Assembly (NCBI RefSeq): GCF_025151215.1
Contig: NZ_CP102286.1
Coordinates: forward strand, 2,976,001-3,040,000
Length of the DNA: 64,000 nucleotides
Reading direction: 5' to 3'
DNA from: Parabacteroides merdae ATCC 43184
GTDB taxonomy: Bacteria > Bacteroidota > Bacteroidia > Bacteroidales > Tannerellaceae
Shown: positions 8,237 to 17,070 of the stretch, piece by piece
Layout: each line of letters opens with the position of its first letter
Numbering within the stretch: the stretch's first letter is position 1
Position numbers and translations under genes: made by a program
The notes under the pieces: generated by a model
What the model was told of the DNA's origin: nothing
Seen by the model: only the letters and a program-made list of their open reading frames with translations
Database searches by the model: none

Positions 8237-8503
8237 TTATTTCACTTCCTCATAATCCACATACTCCCCCTCATCTTTTGCAAAAATCTTTTTACGGGAG
8301 ACCTGCGAAGCATATTCTTCTCGTGCAGAGCTGTTACTGCGCGCGTCGGAAGAGTAACCGCTTGTTTGACGGCGTTGTTCACCCTTCTTTCCACTACTTC
8401 CGCTTCCGAACAGGATATTTTTAAAGGTACGCAAGATAGAGAATCCCATTAGAAAAACTAGCAGGATAAAGAAGAAGAACATAACAAACAAAAACTTAAA
8501 CAT
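8237..8503 (-). CDS. DUF4834-like small membrane protein
   Basis: An 88-residue protein with one N-terminal membrane helix (residues about 2-24, FLFVMFFFFILLVFLMGFSIL), then a glycine/serine/arginine-rich, probably disordered segment and an acidic end (EGEYVDYEEV). This pattern, including RTFKNILFGSG after the helix, matches the Bacteroidales DUF4834 family as I remember it; the function is unknown. It is convergent with tadA, with only five bases between stops. It has its own -7 element at 8537. Confidence 0.8.
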   Translation of the reverse strand: MFKFLFVMFFFFILLVFLMGFSILRTFKNILFGSGSSGKKGEQRRQTSGYSSDARSNSSAREEYASQVSRKKIFAKDEGEYVDYEEVK

Positions 8504-8536
8504 ATTCCGTCACTTAGTTGGTTTATTACACAAACA

Positions 8537-8544
8537 CAAAGATA
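8537..8544 (-). promoter_or_regulatory. Minus-strand -7 element (TATCTTTG) for the DUF4834-like gene
   Basis: TATCTTTG on the minus strand fits TAnnTTTG and lies 33 bases upstream of the start codon, just after the pssA stop. Confidence 0.55.
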
Positions 8545-8555
8545 CGAACTCTTGT

Positions 8556-9260
8556 TTACCTTCTTTTGTTAAAAAAAGACAAGGTTATATAGAGAATGAC
8601 TGTTCCGGCAATGCCCAGAACACCAAAGAGAGTCACAAAGACCACCGCCCCGGCCACTAAAATATAGCGTAACTCATTGCCTTTCCATGCCAACGACTTT
8701 ACTTTCAATGAGAACATCGGAACTTCAGATACTAGTAAAGACGAAAACAGGATCGCCGCAACTATCGTTCCGGCAATAAACCCGATGCTGTCCACTGGTA
8801 CGGCAGAATGGAACGCATAGCCGATAGACGCCCAGAAAAGAGCATGGGCCGGGACAGGCATACCGATAAAAGAAGTCGTCTGCCTTTCATCGATATTGAA
8901 CTTGGCGAGACGCAACCCGGAAAAGACCGGTATCACCAAAGCCATATACGGAACATAGCCTGCCGCCTCTCCCAAAACAGGAGCCGTCATACAAGCCTGC
9001 TCCAACAACCAATAAACGATCATTCCAGGAGCGACACCGAAACTTACCATATCAGAAAGAGAATCCAATTCTTTCCCCATCGGAGAGTAGGCGTGCAGGG
9101 AACGGGCGGCAAAACCGTCACCAAAATCGAAAACAGCCGCAATGACAATCCACAAGGTCGCCATCGGCAAGTTTCCCCTTAACGCCATAATGCAAGCGAT
9201 ACAACCAGATATCAGGCTGCAGCAGGTAACAAAATTAGGTATACTATTCTTGATGCTCAT
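8556..9260 (-). CDS. pssA: CDP-diacylglycerol--serine O-phosphatidyltransferase
   Basis: Membrane enzyme that makes phosphatidylserine from CDP-diacylglycerol and serine. The CDP-alcohol phosphotransferase signature is intact: D48-G49-x-x-A-R53, then G62, D66 and D70 with the standard spacing. The remaining sequence is a set of hydrophobic helices, and 234 residues suits the class II PssA type. The gene follows psd by nine bases, forming the phosphatidylethanolamine pathway operon. Confidence 0.95.
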   Translation of the reverse strand: MSIKNSIPNFVTCCSLISGCIACIMALRGNLPMATLWIVIAAVFDFGDGFAARSLHAYSPMGKELDSLSDMVSFGVAPGMIVYWLLEQACMTAPVLGEAAGYVPYMALVIPVFSGLRLAKFNIDERQTTSFIGMPVPAHALFWASIGYAFHSAVPVDSIGFIAGTIVAAILFSSLLVSEVPMFSLKVKSLAWKGNELRYILVAGAVVFVTLFGVLGIAGTVILYITLSFFNKRR

Positions 9261-9269
9261 TTATTTCTC

Positions 9270-9932
9270 TTATTTTCCCAAACGGGCTATCGGAGTCTGG
9301 TTACCGGTAACCTTCTGATCCATTTCGACCAGGACTTCCGTCCCGACAGGCAGGTAAACATCTACACGCGAACCAAACTTGATAAAGCCCATCTGTTCGT
9401 CCACATGGCACTTATCACCGACTTTGGCATAGGTCACGATACGTCGTGCCAACGCACCTGCAATCTGGCGTGCCAATACATCCACCCCGTTACGGGTTGT
9501 AATGACAACAGCCGAACGCTCGTTCTCCGTGCTGCTCTTCGGCAAGTAGGCGGCACGGAAACGCCCGTTCTGATGTGATACATGCTTGACAGTCCCATTC
9601 ACCGGGAACCAATTGGCATGTACATTAAAAACGGACATGAATATGGATATCTGCAAGCATTCCCTGTGCAGGATTTCATTCTCCATCACTTCCTCAATCG
9701 CCACAATCGTACCATCGGCAGGGGCGATCACCAATCCTTCCGAATCGAACGGGAAACGACGGAACGGGCTACGGAAGAAGTTAAGTACCAACAAGAACAG
9801 GACTGTGGTGACGAAAGTCGTGGTATAGAACACCCAACCTCTACCGACAGTATGATACAGCGCAACGTCCACGACAAAGAATATCGTGAAAAGCGTTAAT
9901 AATAGACCTGTTCCTTCTTTATGTACTTTCAT
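9270..9932 (-). CDS. psd: Phosphatidylserine decarboxylase
   Basis: Converts phosphatidylserine to phosphatidylethanolamine at the inner membrane. The proenzyme self-cleaves to give a pyruvoyl group; the cleavage pair is read as G187-S188 in KFGSRVD. Two N-terminal hydrophobic helices (about residues 8-26 and 35-50) are followed by the catalytic region with APADGTI and SIFMSVFNVHANW. At 220 residues it is the short (PSD-A type) form common in Bacteroidetes. It is the first gene of the psd-pssA operon. Confidence 0.95.
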   Translation of the reverse strand: MKVHKEGTGLLLTLFTIFFVVDVALYHTVGRGWVFYTTTFVTTVLFLLVLNFFRSPFRRFPFDSEGLVIAPADGTIVAIEEVMENEILHRECLQISIFMSVFNVHANWFPVNGTVKHVSHQNGRFRAAYLPKSSTENERSAVVITTRNGVDVLARQIAGALARRIVTYAKVGDKCHVDEQMGFIKFGSRVDVYLPVGTEVLVEMDQKVTGNQTPIARLGK

Positions 9933-9968
9933 TCTTTAATCTAATCGAGTATTTATCGTAAGAATTTG

Positions 9969-9998
9969 CAAAAATATTCATTTTTACCGAATAACAAA
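9969..9998 (-). promoter_or_regulatory. psd-pssA operon promoter
   Basis: On the minus strand a TATTTTTG -7 element (9969-9976) is preceded by TTTG (9995-9998) with an 18-base spacer, close to the Bacteroides -33/-7 arrangement. The predicted leader to ATG 9932 is about 30 bases. Confidence 0.6.
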
Positions 9999-10004
9999 AA
10001 TATA

Positions 10005-13000
10005 TCACCCTTTCACCGCTTCTATTTTATTTAATTCAACATACCAAAGGAAACCTTCAACCTCGTCATAACCCATTTGCCGGATCAGTTTCAGGTAGTT
10101 CCTTACCTGACTATGATAGCGTTGGTCGGCATGTTCCCCAAACTTATAGTCGACCACGACCACACGGTTTCCGGTAATCATTACACGGTCCGGACGCTTG
10201 GACAGCCCTTTTCCGAACAGGATGTCGACCTCGTTCAACACACGTGCCGTACCGTCATACCAAGAAGCAGCTTCCGGCAGGTTCAACAACTCTTCGAGGC
10301 GTGCGACAAGTGCTATCGCTTCCTCTTTGTCGATCACCCCTTCCTGATGGTATCGTTCGACCGACTGCGGAATATCCTTCCGGGTACGGATACGGCTCAA
10401 CACCTCGTGCATCAAAGCCCCATGTTTCCGGCGGGCATTATCGAAGAAATAGCCTTTGCCATGCAGACGTAACTGCAAACGGTCGTCCGGAGAGATGGAA
10501 CTAAGGCGTGCCATCCCGATCTCCTGAATGTCCCCATTCTCCTCCTTTGCAACCGGATGCCACCAGTCGCCCAACTCGAAAACGCCCGTTCCGGTATCGA
10601 AAGCGGCAGGTAACAAGATCAGCTTCTCACCCTCCCGTGTATCAGGCATATCCGTGCGCAGACCAGCCCACAAGGCATCGGTCAAAGTCGAAATCTTTTC
10701 CACTTCACCAGTTGCATCCTTCATCTTCTTCGGGCGCGGAGAGAATACAATCAACTCATCTTTCGAACGAGTAAAAGCGACATATAAAGTATTCAGGTTA
10801 TCAATAAAGGCATGCAAGCGTTCCTTAAAGTAATCGCCTGCAAAAATCGTCTTTCCCAACGACTGGCCGTAGCGCACGGGAACCAGATGCAGGCGATCAA
10901 ACGGCTTCTCTTCCGGATGGCACCAGAGGATGACTGGTTTTGTCGGTTTATGGTCGATCTCCCAATCCCCGAAAGGGATGATTACGACTTTAAAGCCCAA
11001 CCCCTTCGACTTATGAACCGTGAGGATACGGATCGCATTCTGTCTATCCGGTGTGGCAATTGTTTTCCGGCAGCCCGTTTCGTCCCACCATTTCAGGAAA
11101 CGGTTCAGGTCTGCGCTCTCCTTCTGGGTATATTCGGACACCATATCCAAGAAAGCCTGGACAAAAACCTGCTCATTTTCGGGAAAGTCGTCGGCAAAAA
11201 GGCGGAACAGACCTTCCGTTATTTCATAGAGGGACTGGCGGGAAAGGATTTGCAGGACAGAGACGACTTCCGGTGGAAAAGCCGGAGTTTCGACACCAAA
11301 TCTCCCTTTCAACACTTGATAGGAATATAAAGCGATCTGCTCGTTCGTCCGATCTTCGGGGTTCTTCAGGTAACGCAACAAAGAAACCATGAAACGGACT
11401 GCCGTCGAACCACTGACAAACAGAGCCTCATCCGAAATAATATCGTAGTTGTAGCGGTTGGAAGGATGCTCTTCCTTATAAGCCAGTAAAGTATCTGCCA
11501 CCTGTGCCCCTTCCTGATTGGTGCGAACAAGGATAGCAATGTCTTTTAGCGCATATCCGTTATCCTGCAATTTCTCCAACACGCCGGGCAAACGTCCGAG
11601 AGCTTCCTCTTTCCAATCTTTCTCATTATCTCCGGAGAGAAATTCAATCCGTACATGCCCGTCTTTCTGCATGAAAGGGGGAGGAACCTGTTGGAAACTT
11701 TTATCATAGGCGGACATGATCTTAGTGAAAAAAGCCGCTCGTTGTTCCTCGCTCAGGGAAGAGACGGACAGCGCTTCATTATAGACAGCCTGCAGGACAC
11801 CCGGAAGTGTCGTAAAAAGGGCATTGTTAAACTCCACGATATTCCGGCAACTGCGCCAGTTATCCTTCAGCGTCTCTTCATGAACTACTTCAGGAGAAAA
11901 GTCGGCTTGCACCTGTTCGTCCAGCAACTTCCAGTCCGAGTTACGGAAACGATAGATGCTTTGCTTCACATCTCCTACGATCAAATTATCCCGGCTATGT
12001 GCAAGGCTCTCTTCGATCAACGGACGGAAGTTGTTCCACTGCATTCCGCTGGTGTCCTGAAACTCGTCTATCATATAATGGTCGACATGTGTACCGGTTT
12101 TTTCATAGATGAAAGGAGCATCGCTGCCTTCAATCACCTTACTGAGCAATTCGGTCGTGTCGGCAATCAACATCACATTTTTTTCTTCCCGATAAGCGGC
12201 TATCTGGCGGGACACATCGGTCAGGATCCCCAACGTATAATAATAACGGACAATTTCACGGGCGGTATTATAGGCAGTCAGATTACCGAACAGGGAAATA
12301 ATTCCTTTGATGCAATCGTTCAAACCATCCTCAAAGGCACATCCGATGATCTGCCGGGTACCGAGCGAAACCGTTTTCGTGAAACAGCCGTCCAGATTAT
12401 CCGCCAAACCGATAAAAGTAGCGGACGGCTCTTTCATCTCTCCCTGCACCAGACGGTCGAGAAGCGTCAGAGGCGAACGGCTGCCCCCTTTAAAATCGGT
12501 AACTTTAAGCCCATATTTATTCAGGATCGCCAGGCCGCGTTCTCCCAATTCTTTAGCAGTCGCTTCTACCGAACGGATGATGCCGTACAGCTCGTTCTTG
12601 TAATCTTCCAGCGCTTTCTTGTCCTCTATATCCCGGCCGACCGCTTCACTGAAAGCCTTATAGCTCTCCTTGAAGACCTCACGGCTCAGGGCCATAATAT
12701 CTTTACGCAAGTTCCACTCCCCTCCGCTCTCTATCTTATCCTCCGCAAACCGGAGCAGCCAGCCTAACAAGTCCTTGCTTTCAGGCTTTTCGAGATCCGA
12801 CAACAGATTATCGATTGCCGTCGTGAGCACCAGTTCCTGATCCATTTCGATCCCGTAGCCGCCCTGCAAACCGATCTCGCGTGTAAAGGCACGCATAGTT
12901 TGCTGGAAAAAGCGGTCGATCGTACTGATGTTGAACGCCGAATAATCGTGCAGGATATCGATCAGTATTTGGGCCGCCTGTTTGCGAACCTGGATTTCCG

Positions 13001-13232
13001 TCAATGAATAGGCCGACTTCAGCAATTCCACATAATCCGATTTCCTTCCGGAAGCCAAGTTGTACAGTTCGTCGACAATACGTGTCTTCATCTCGTCTGT
13101 CGCCTTGTTCGTAAAGGTCACAGCAAGGATACGGCGAAAAGCGCCCGGTCCCGTAAACAGTAAAGTCAGATATTCACCGGTCAGCTTGTGCGTTTTCCCG
13201 GCTCCGGCGGAAGCTCTGTAGACTGTCAGCAT
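10005..13232 (-). CDS. AddA/RecB-like UvrD-family helicase-nuclease
   Basis: Large (1075 residues) superfamily 1A helicase fused to a RecB-type nuclease, expected to process double-strand DNA ends for recombination. Motifs: Walker A ASAGAGKT (residues 7-14), Walker B/DEFQDTS near 389, VGDVKQSIYRFR motif III just after it, VHKSKGLGFKVVIIPF near 740 and TLYVAFTRSKDEL motif VI. The C-terminal nuclease core is read at VVVVDYKFGEH near 1032. A partner AddB-like gene usually accompanies AddA; none is adjacent here, so it must lie elsewhere or be absent. The SUI1 gene ends four bases upstream. Confidence 0.93.
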   Translation of the reverse strand: MLTVYRASAGAGKTHKLTGEYLTLLFTGPGAFRRILAVTFTNKATDEMKTRIVDELYNLASGRKSDYVELLKSAYSLTEIQVRKQAAQILIDILHDYSAFNISTIDRFFQQTMRAFTREIGLQGGYGIEMDQELVLTTAIDNLLSDLEKPESKDLLGWLLRFAEDKIESGGEWNLRKDIMALSREVFKESYKAFSEAVGRDIEDKKALEDYKNELYGIIRSVEATAKELGERGLAILNKYGLKVTDFKGGSRSPLTLLDRLVQGEMKEPSATFIGLADNLDGCFTKTVSLGTRQIIGCAFEDGLNDCIKGIISLFGNLTAYNTAREIVRYYYTLGILTDVSRQIAAYREEKNVMLIADTTELLSKVIEGSDAPFIYEKTGTHVDHYMIDEFQDTSGMQWNNFRPLIEESLAHSRDNLIVGDVKQSIYRFRNSDWKLLDEQVQADFSPEVVHEETLKDNWRSCRNIVEFNNALFTTLPGVLQAVYNEALSVSSLSEEQRAAFFTKIMSAYDKSFQQVPPPFMQKDGHVRIEFLSGDNEKDWKEEALGRLPGVLEKLQDNGYALKDIAILVRTNQEGAQVADTLLAYKEEHPSNRYNYDIISDEALFVSGSTAVRFMVSLLRYLKNPEDRTNEQIALYSYQVLKGRFGVETPAFPPEVVSVLQILSRQSLYEITEGLFRLFADDFPENEQVFVQAFLDMVSEYTQKESADLNRFLKWWDETGCRKTIATPDRQNAIRILTVHKSKGLGFKVVIIPFGDWEIDHKPTKPVILWCHPEEKPFDRLHLVPVRYGQSLGKTIFAGDYFKERLHAFIDNLNTLYVAFTRSKDELIVFSPRPKKMKDATGEVEKISTLTDALWAGLRTDMPDTREGEKLILLPAAFDTGTGVFELGDWWHPVAKEENGDIQEIGMARLSSISPDDRLQLRLHGKGYFFDNARRKHGALMHEVLSRIRTRKDIPQSVERYHQEGVIDKEEAIALVARLEELLNLPEAASWYDGTARVLNEVDILFGKGLSKRPDRVMITGNRVVVVDYKFGEHADQRYHSQVRNYLKLIRQMGYDEVEGFLWYVELNKIEAVKG

Positions 13233-13236
13233 ACGA

Positions 13237-13581
13237 TCAGATTATACGACTTTTGACATAGCCTTCTTTTTGCAATATTTCCAGCACTTTAGGACGCAGG
13301 TCACCCTGTACGATGATTTCCCCGTCTTTGGCCGAGCCACCGACACCGCATTTCACTTTCAAAAATTTTCCAAGTGCTTCCAAATCGCCGGTCGTTCCCC
13401 GGAAACCGGTTACCAATGTCACGGCCTTGCCGCCCCGGTTCCGCTTATCCAAAGCAATGCGCAGCAGCTGCTTCTCTTTCGGAAGCGTTTCTTCTTCCTC
13501 TTCGTCTCCTGTATTATATTGAAAATCCGGGTTCGTAGAATACATGATCCCCAGACGGTCCTTCCAATCGTTACTCTTCAT
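13237..13581 (-). CDS. SUI1/eIF1-like translation factor (YciH type)
   Basis: A 114-residue member of the bacterial SUI1/YciH family, related to eukaryotic initiation factor 1 and thought to influence start-site selection on the ribosome. The conserved core is clear: RNRGGKAVTLVTGFRG, LGKFLKVKCGVGGSAKDG and EIIVQGDLRPKVLEIL. The N-terminal 45 residues are acidic and variable (DEEEEE). It is followed after four bases by the AddA-like gene. Confidence 0.94.
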   Translation of the reverse strand: MKSNDWKDRLGIMYSTNPDFQYNTGDEEEEETLPKEKQLLRIALDKRNRGGKAVTLVTGFRGTTGDLEALGKFLKVKCGVGGSAKDGEIIVQGDLRPKVLEILQKEGYVKSRII

Positions 13582-13604
13582 ATTTCATCTTTTCTTTATG
13601 GGGT

Positions 13605-13612
13605 CAAATCTA
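13605..13612 (-). promoter_or_regulatory. Promoter -7 element (TAGATTTG) for the SUI1-AddA unit
   Basis: TAGATTTG on the minus strand, with a TTG about 20 bases upstream, fits the Bacteroidetes pattern; the leader is about 20 bases. The rest of the 13613-13780 spacer holds a small hairpin (GTTTCACT at 13648 pairing with AGTGAAAC at 13668) and no gene. Confidence 0.55.
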
Positions 13613-13780
13613 CAAATTAACGGCGGGATAAACAAGATACAACATTAGTTTCACTTTGTTACCCGTAAGTGAAACCCTTGTTTCATATAAGAGAAAATAA
13701 ATTATCCCTTACATGAAAATAAATTTTCACCCAAGGGGAACTTCTAAAACTATTATAGATAAAGACCTGGAAGCGGTAGA

Positions 13781-14257
13781 CTATTTCTGTATCAGCACCG
13801 TTGCATATGCAGCTATTCCCTCCTGTCGTCCGGTAAAGCCTAACTTCTCGGTTGTCGTCGCCTTGATGGAGATATCTTCTACATCCACTTGGAGGACGTC
13901 AGCCATCACCCGTTTCATTTCGGGAATATGTGGATTCAGTTTCGGACGTTCGGCGGCGACAGTCGCATCTATATTACCCAATGTATATCCGGCATCACGA
14001 AGCAATTCCATTGTATCGAACAACAGAATCTTGCTGTCGATGTCCTTATATTCACCTGCCGTATCGGGGAAATGATAACCGATATCACGCATATTGGCTG
14101 CGCCCAACAGGGCATCACAAATAGCATGAATCAAGACATCCGCATCACTATGCCCTTGCAGGCCCATCGTATGCTCTATTTTCACTCCGCCCAGCCACAA
14201 ATCACGCTCCGGAACCAATGCATGCACATCATATCCAAACCCAACCCGTACTTTCAT
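13781..14257 (-). CDS. ispF: 2-C-methyl-D-erythritol 2,4-cyclodiphosphate synthase
   Basis: Fifth step of the MEP isoprenoid pathway. Zinc ligands and family motifs are present: GYDVHALVP (D and H), GLQGHSDADVLIHAICDALLGA (third ligand His) and RDIGYHFPDT, with the C-terminal KATTTEKLGFTGRQEGIAA. I chose ATG 14257 (158 residues, MKVRVGFGYD); the frame opens earlier only through a TTG at 14266. It follows porV by 19 bases on the same strand. The same porU-porV-ispF neighbourhood exists in Porphyromonas, as far as I recall. Confidence 0.96.
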   Translation of the reverse strand: MKVRVGFGYDVHALVPERDLWLGGVKIEHTMGLQGHSDADVLIHAICDALLGAANMRDIGYHFPDTAGEYKDIDSKILLFDTMELLRDAGYTLGNIDATVAAERPKLNPHIPEMKRVMADVLQVDVEDISIKATTTEKLGFTGRQEGIAAYATVLIQK

Positions 14258-14276
14258 CACTTTCAACTTTTAACTT

Positions 14277-15440
14277 TCACCTGAACAAGTTCTTGATCCC
14301 GTCCATATCAAAAGACAGGGAGAAACGAAGTGTTTGGTCCAACGGGTTCTGCGGAACCGTACTAACCAGATAAGCAGCATCCAGCTGGAACACACTCATA
14401 CGGAAACCGGCACCCACAGAAAAGTATTTACGGTTACCGACATTCGCATTCTCGTAAAAGTAACCACCACGGACGAAGAACTGCTGGTTATAACTATACT
14501 CGGCTCCGACCGAAACCATGATCTCCTTCAGCAGGCCGTTAGGTGAATCGGTAAAAGACTTCAACATACCGGAAAGGCTCGACCATGATTTATAGTCGTC
14601 CACACGCGTCTGGTAATCGGCATCAGTCTCTCCTTCTTCCTTTTGCGGAGCATACGGGACCATGTATTTGTTCAGGTCCAGATAAACGCCGATCTGGTTG
14701 TAATCGTCAATCGGATAAAGCAAACCGGTCCCCAACGTCAGCTTTGCCGGAAGGTACTGGTTCGTATTACCCCCGTCATACGAGATCTTACTCCCTATAT
14801 TCGACAGGTTGAAACCAAAGCTCCACAATGCCTCGGCATTACCCATCAGCACATATTTTTCCAGATAACCGGAAATATCGGCAGAAAAAGCATTGCCCGC
14901 ATTGCTTTCGTCATTCTGGTCCGTCCCCATATCCGAACGGATGTAACGCAAGGTTACCGCCATTGAATAGGACTCGGACAGCTTGCGACTATAAGCCACG
15001 TCGAACGCCATCTCATACGGGTTCAAACCATAAGGGACATCCCCGATGTTCTCCCATATATTCACTTCACCTAACGAGAAATAACGCAAAGATGCACTGA
15101 TAGCCTGTAAATCGCTATTTCCTAATTTGTAGTAACCGGTCATATTCACCAAGGCCACATCATTGACCAATTTACGCAACCACGGCGTATATGACAAACT
15201 GACTCCCGCCTTACTTCCCATAAAAGCATATTTGGCAGCATTCCAATACTGCGAGTTGATGTCCGGCAAAGTCGCCGCGCCCATGTCTCCCATACCGCCG
15301 CCTCGTGCATCCGGAGCGATGTTCAACGAAGGAACCGCCATTTGGAGCAAAGAAGGATTATCCTGTCCCCAAATCATCGCAACCGAAGCGAAGAAGTTAA
15401 GTATTATAACGAGTGCACCGATTCTGAATTTACTTATCAT
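14277..15440 (-). CDS. porV: Type IX secretion outer-membrane protein PorV (LptO)
   Basis: Outer-membrane beta-barrel protein that shuttles cargo from the T9SS translocon to the PorU sortase. The 387-residue protein starts with a cleavable signal peptide ending near residue 25 (VAMIWGQ), then the PorV hallmark segment PSLNIAPDARGGGMGDMGAA and NSQYWNAAKYAF. The rest alternates short beta strands and ends AYLVSTVPQNPLDQTLRFSLSF, a typical barrel terminus. The porU gene lies about 3 kb away on the same strand, separated by a three-gene cassette on the other strand. Confidence 0.93.
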   Translation of the reverse strand: MISKFRIGALVIILNFFASVAMIWGQDNPSLLQMAVPSLNIAPDARGGGMGDMGAATLPDINSQYWNAAKYAFMGSKAGVSLSYTPWLRKLVNDVALVNMTGYYKLGNSDLQAISASLRYFSLGEVNIWENIGDVPYGLNPYEMAFDVAYSRKLSESYSMAVTLRYIRSDMGTDQNDESNAGNAFSADISGYLEKYVLMGNAEALWSFGFNLSNIGSKISYDGGNTNQYLPAKLTLGTGLLYPIDDYNQIGVYLDLNKYMVPYAPQKEEGETDADYQTRVDDYKSWSSLSGMLKSFTDSPNGLLKEIMVSVGAEYSYNQQFFVRGGYFYENANVGNRKYFSVGAGFRMSVFQLDAAYLVSTVPQNPLDQTLRFSLSFDMDGIKNLFR

Positions 15441-15470
15441 ATGTCTATCCTTAAATTTATTTTCCGATTC

Positions 15471-15500
15471 AGTAGGGACGATTCACGAACCGCTCCTACT
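15471..15500. repeat. Short palindromic repeat in the porV leader
   Basis: AGTAGGGACG and CGCTCCTACT form an imperfect inverted repeat around ATTCACGAAC in the divergent porV/UbiA spacer. It has the look of dispersed REP-like palindromes. No function is assigned. Confidence 0.45.
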
Positions 15501-15551
15501 GCATTATAAACTGAATAATCCGAACTTTATTGTATGCTCAAATAAAATTCC

Positions 15552-15559
15552 TACTTTTG
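15552..15559 (+). promoter_or_regulatory. Promoter -7 element (TACTTTTG) for the UbiA-HAD-membrane protein cassette
   Basis: TACTTTTG fits TAnnTTTG, with a TATTG about 19 bases upstream acting as a -33 element. The start codon follows ten bases later. Confidence 0.6.
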
Positions 15560-15569
15560 TCTTTTGAGT

Positions 15570-16466
15570 ATGAAAGATATACAATCGACAGGCAAAGTTA
15601 AAGCATTATTTCTTCTGATGCGCCCTTTCCAGTGGGTAAAAAACATCATCTTGTTCCTTCCCATGTTTTTTGCACAGGAGATAGGAGATACGGACAGGCT
15701 GTGGAATGTTGCAATCCTGTTTGCCGGTTTCTGCTTGCTCACCAGTGGTGTATATATTTTCAACGACTTGATGGATGCGGGTGAAGACCGCTTGCATCCG
15801 GTCAAACGATTCCGTCCGATCGCCTCCCGGAAAGTTTCTCCGATGGCCGCCCTTGTCTTCATGTTCCTGCTATATGCGACGAGTGCATTATGTTTCAGCT
15901 TCATGTATACAAGCAACAACCAGATCTGGTTGTTGTCAGGAGGATATATCCTCCTGAACTTAGCCTATACGCTTTACCTCAAACAGGTACAGATCATAGA
16001 TGCCATGATTGTCGCCTGCGGTTTCATCATCCGGCTTGAAGCGGGAGCTGCCGCCGGGGAGATAGAACTTTCGCACTGGCTGATTATCATGACATTCATC
16101 CTCTCCCTGTTCCTCGCTTTTGCCAAGCGCCGGGACGATTTGCTCAATTTCATGGAGACCGGACAGATTTCACGTAAGAATATTACCGGATATACGATCG
16201 ACTACCTGAACGTGATCCTGTCGTTTCTCTCTTCCATCATAGCCGTGACTTACATATTATATACGCTTTCGCCCGAAGTGACGTCGAGGAGCAGCGAATA
16301 CCTGTATGCCACAGTTCCTTTCGTACTGGCAGGCATCATGCGCTATCTGCAAATCATCCTGGTGGAGAAGAGCAATTGCAACCCGACCGACATCCTCTTA
16401 CAGGACCGTACTTTGCAGTTGACCGTGGCCGGCTGGTTTATCGTATTCGCTTTACTTATTTATTGA
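15570..16466 (+). CDS. UbiA-family prenyltransferase, decaprenyl-phosphate phosphoribosyltransferase-like
   Basis: Polytopic membrane enzyme (298 residues, about eight to nine helices) of the UbiA superfamily. The first aspartate motif is N65-D66-x-x-D69-x-x-x-D73 followed by RLHPVKRFRPIAS, which is the form seen in decaprenyl-phosphate phosphoribosyltransferases (mycobacterial UbiA/Rv3806c type) rather than in quinone-pathway UbiA. The second region reads QIIDAMIVACGFIIRLEAGA. The expected reaction joins phosphoribosyl diphosphate to a polyprenyl phosphate. ATG 15570 is chosen over an in-frame TTG at 15564. The next gene, a HAD phosphatase one base away, would remove the 5-phosphate. The substrate assignment is from family knowledge. 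Confidence 0.85.
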   Translation: MKDIQSTGKVKALFLLMRPFQWVKNIILFLPMFFAQEIGDTDRLWNVAILFAGFCLLTSGVYIFNDLMDAGEDRLHPVKRFRPIASRKVSPMAALVFMFLLYATSALCFSFMYTSNNQIWLLSGGYILLNLAYTLYLKQVQIIDAMIVACGFIIRLEAGAAAGEIELSHWLIIMTFILSLFLAFAKRRDDLLNFMETGQISRKNITGYTIDYLNVILSFLSSIIAVTYILYTLSPEVTSRSSEYLYATVPFVLAGIMRYLQIILVEKSNCNPTDILLQDRTLQLTVAGWFIVFALLIY

Positions 16467-16467
16467 T

Positions 16468-17061
16468 ATGGCAATCGCAATATTCGACTTCGACGGAACC
16501 ATCATTTCCCGCGACTCTTTGCCGGATTTTCTGATTCAGGCTTGTGGACGGAAGGCTTTCCTCCTGCGGCTCCCCTGGATTATCCTGCTGAAAGGAGCAG
16601 CCTTAACGGGCATTCTCTCCACGCACCGGGCCAAAGAGCTTGTGATCTCCTCTTTCCTGCGAGGAATGAAGACGGAGGATTTCCAACAGGCTTGTCTCGA
16701 ATATGCCTCCCGTATACCGGCTTTCGTCTATCCTGCGGCCTTGGAAGAAATACGCAGGCATCAGGAAGAAGGAAACAAGATCGCCATTATCAGCGCGTCC
16801 ATGCCCGACTGGATACGCCCCTGGGCACAAACTGTCGGAATCCGGTTCGTGGAAGGAACAGGGCTGGAAGTTAGGGAGCAGACTTTGACCGGGCGTTTTT
16901 CCACGCCCAACTGTAAAGGAGGTGAGAAGGTACGCAGGCTCCGCCGGCTATATCCGGATTTCGCCTCCGAGACGCTGCATGTATATGGCGACAGTTCCGG
17001 CGACAAAGAACTGCTCGCCCTTGCAGATGTCCCCCATTATAAACCATTCAACAATAAATAA
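16468..17061 (+). CDS. HAD-superfamily subfamily IB phosphatase
   Basis: A 197-residue soluble phosphatase of the HAD-IB (SerB-like) group. Motif I is FDFDGT (nucleophile D7, acid/base D9), motif II is the serine in AIISASMP, motif III lysine is in NCKGGEK, and motif IV is YGDSSGDKELL. HAD-IB hydrolases paired with DPPR-synthase-like UbiA proteins are good candidates for dephosphorylating polyprenyl-phosphate phosphoribose. Here it lies one base after that gene, and the membrane protein gene starts nine bases later, so the three form one operon. The physiological substrate is inferred from this neighbourhood. Confidence 0.87.
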   Translation: MAIAIFDFDGTIISRDSLPDFLIQACGRKAFLLRLPWIILLKGAALTGILSTHRAKELVISSFLRGMKTEDFQQACLEYASRIPAFVYPAALEEIRRHQEEGNKIAIISASMPDWIRPWAQTVGIRFVEGTGLEVREQTLTGRFSTPNCKGGEKVRRLRRLYPDFASETLHVYGDSSGDKELLALADVPHYKPFNNK

Positions 17062-17070
17062 ACATATACT

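Noticed and set aside
11655..12767. Plus-strand frame of 370 codons opposite the AddA-like gene
   Set aside because: It is a shadow of the AddA-like helicase-nuclease, whose motifs are complete on the minus strand.
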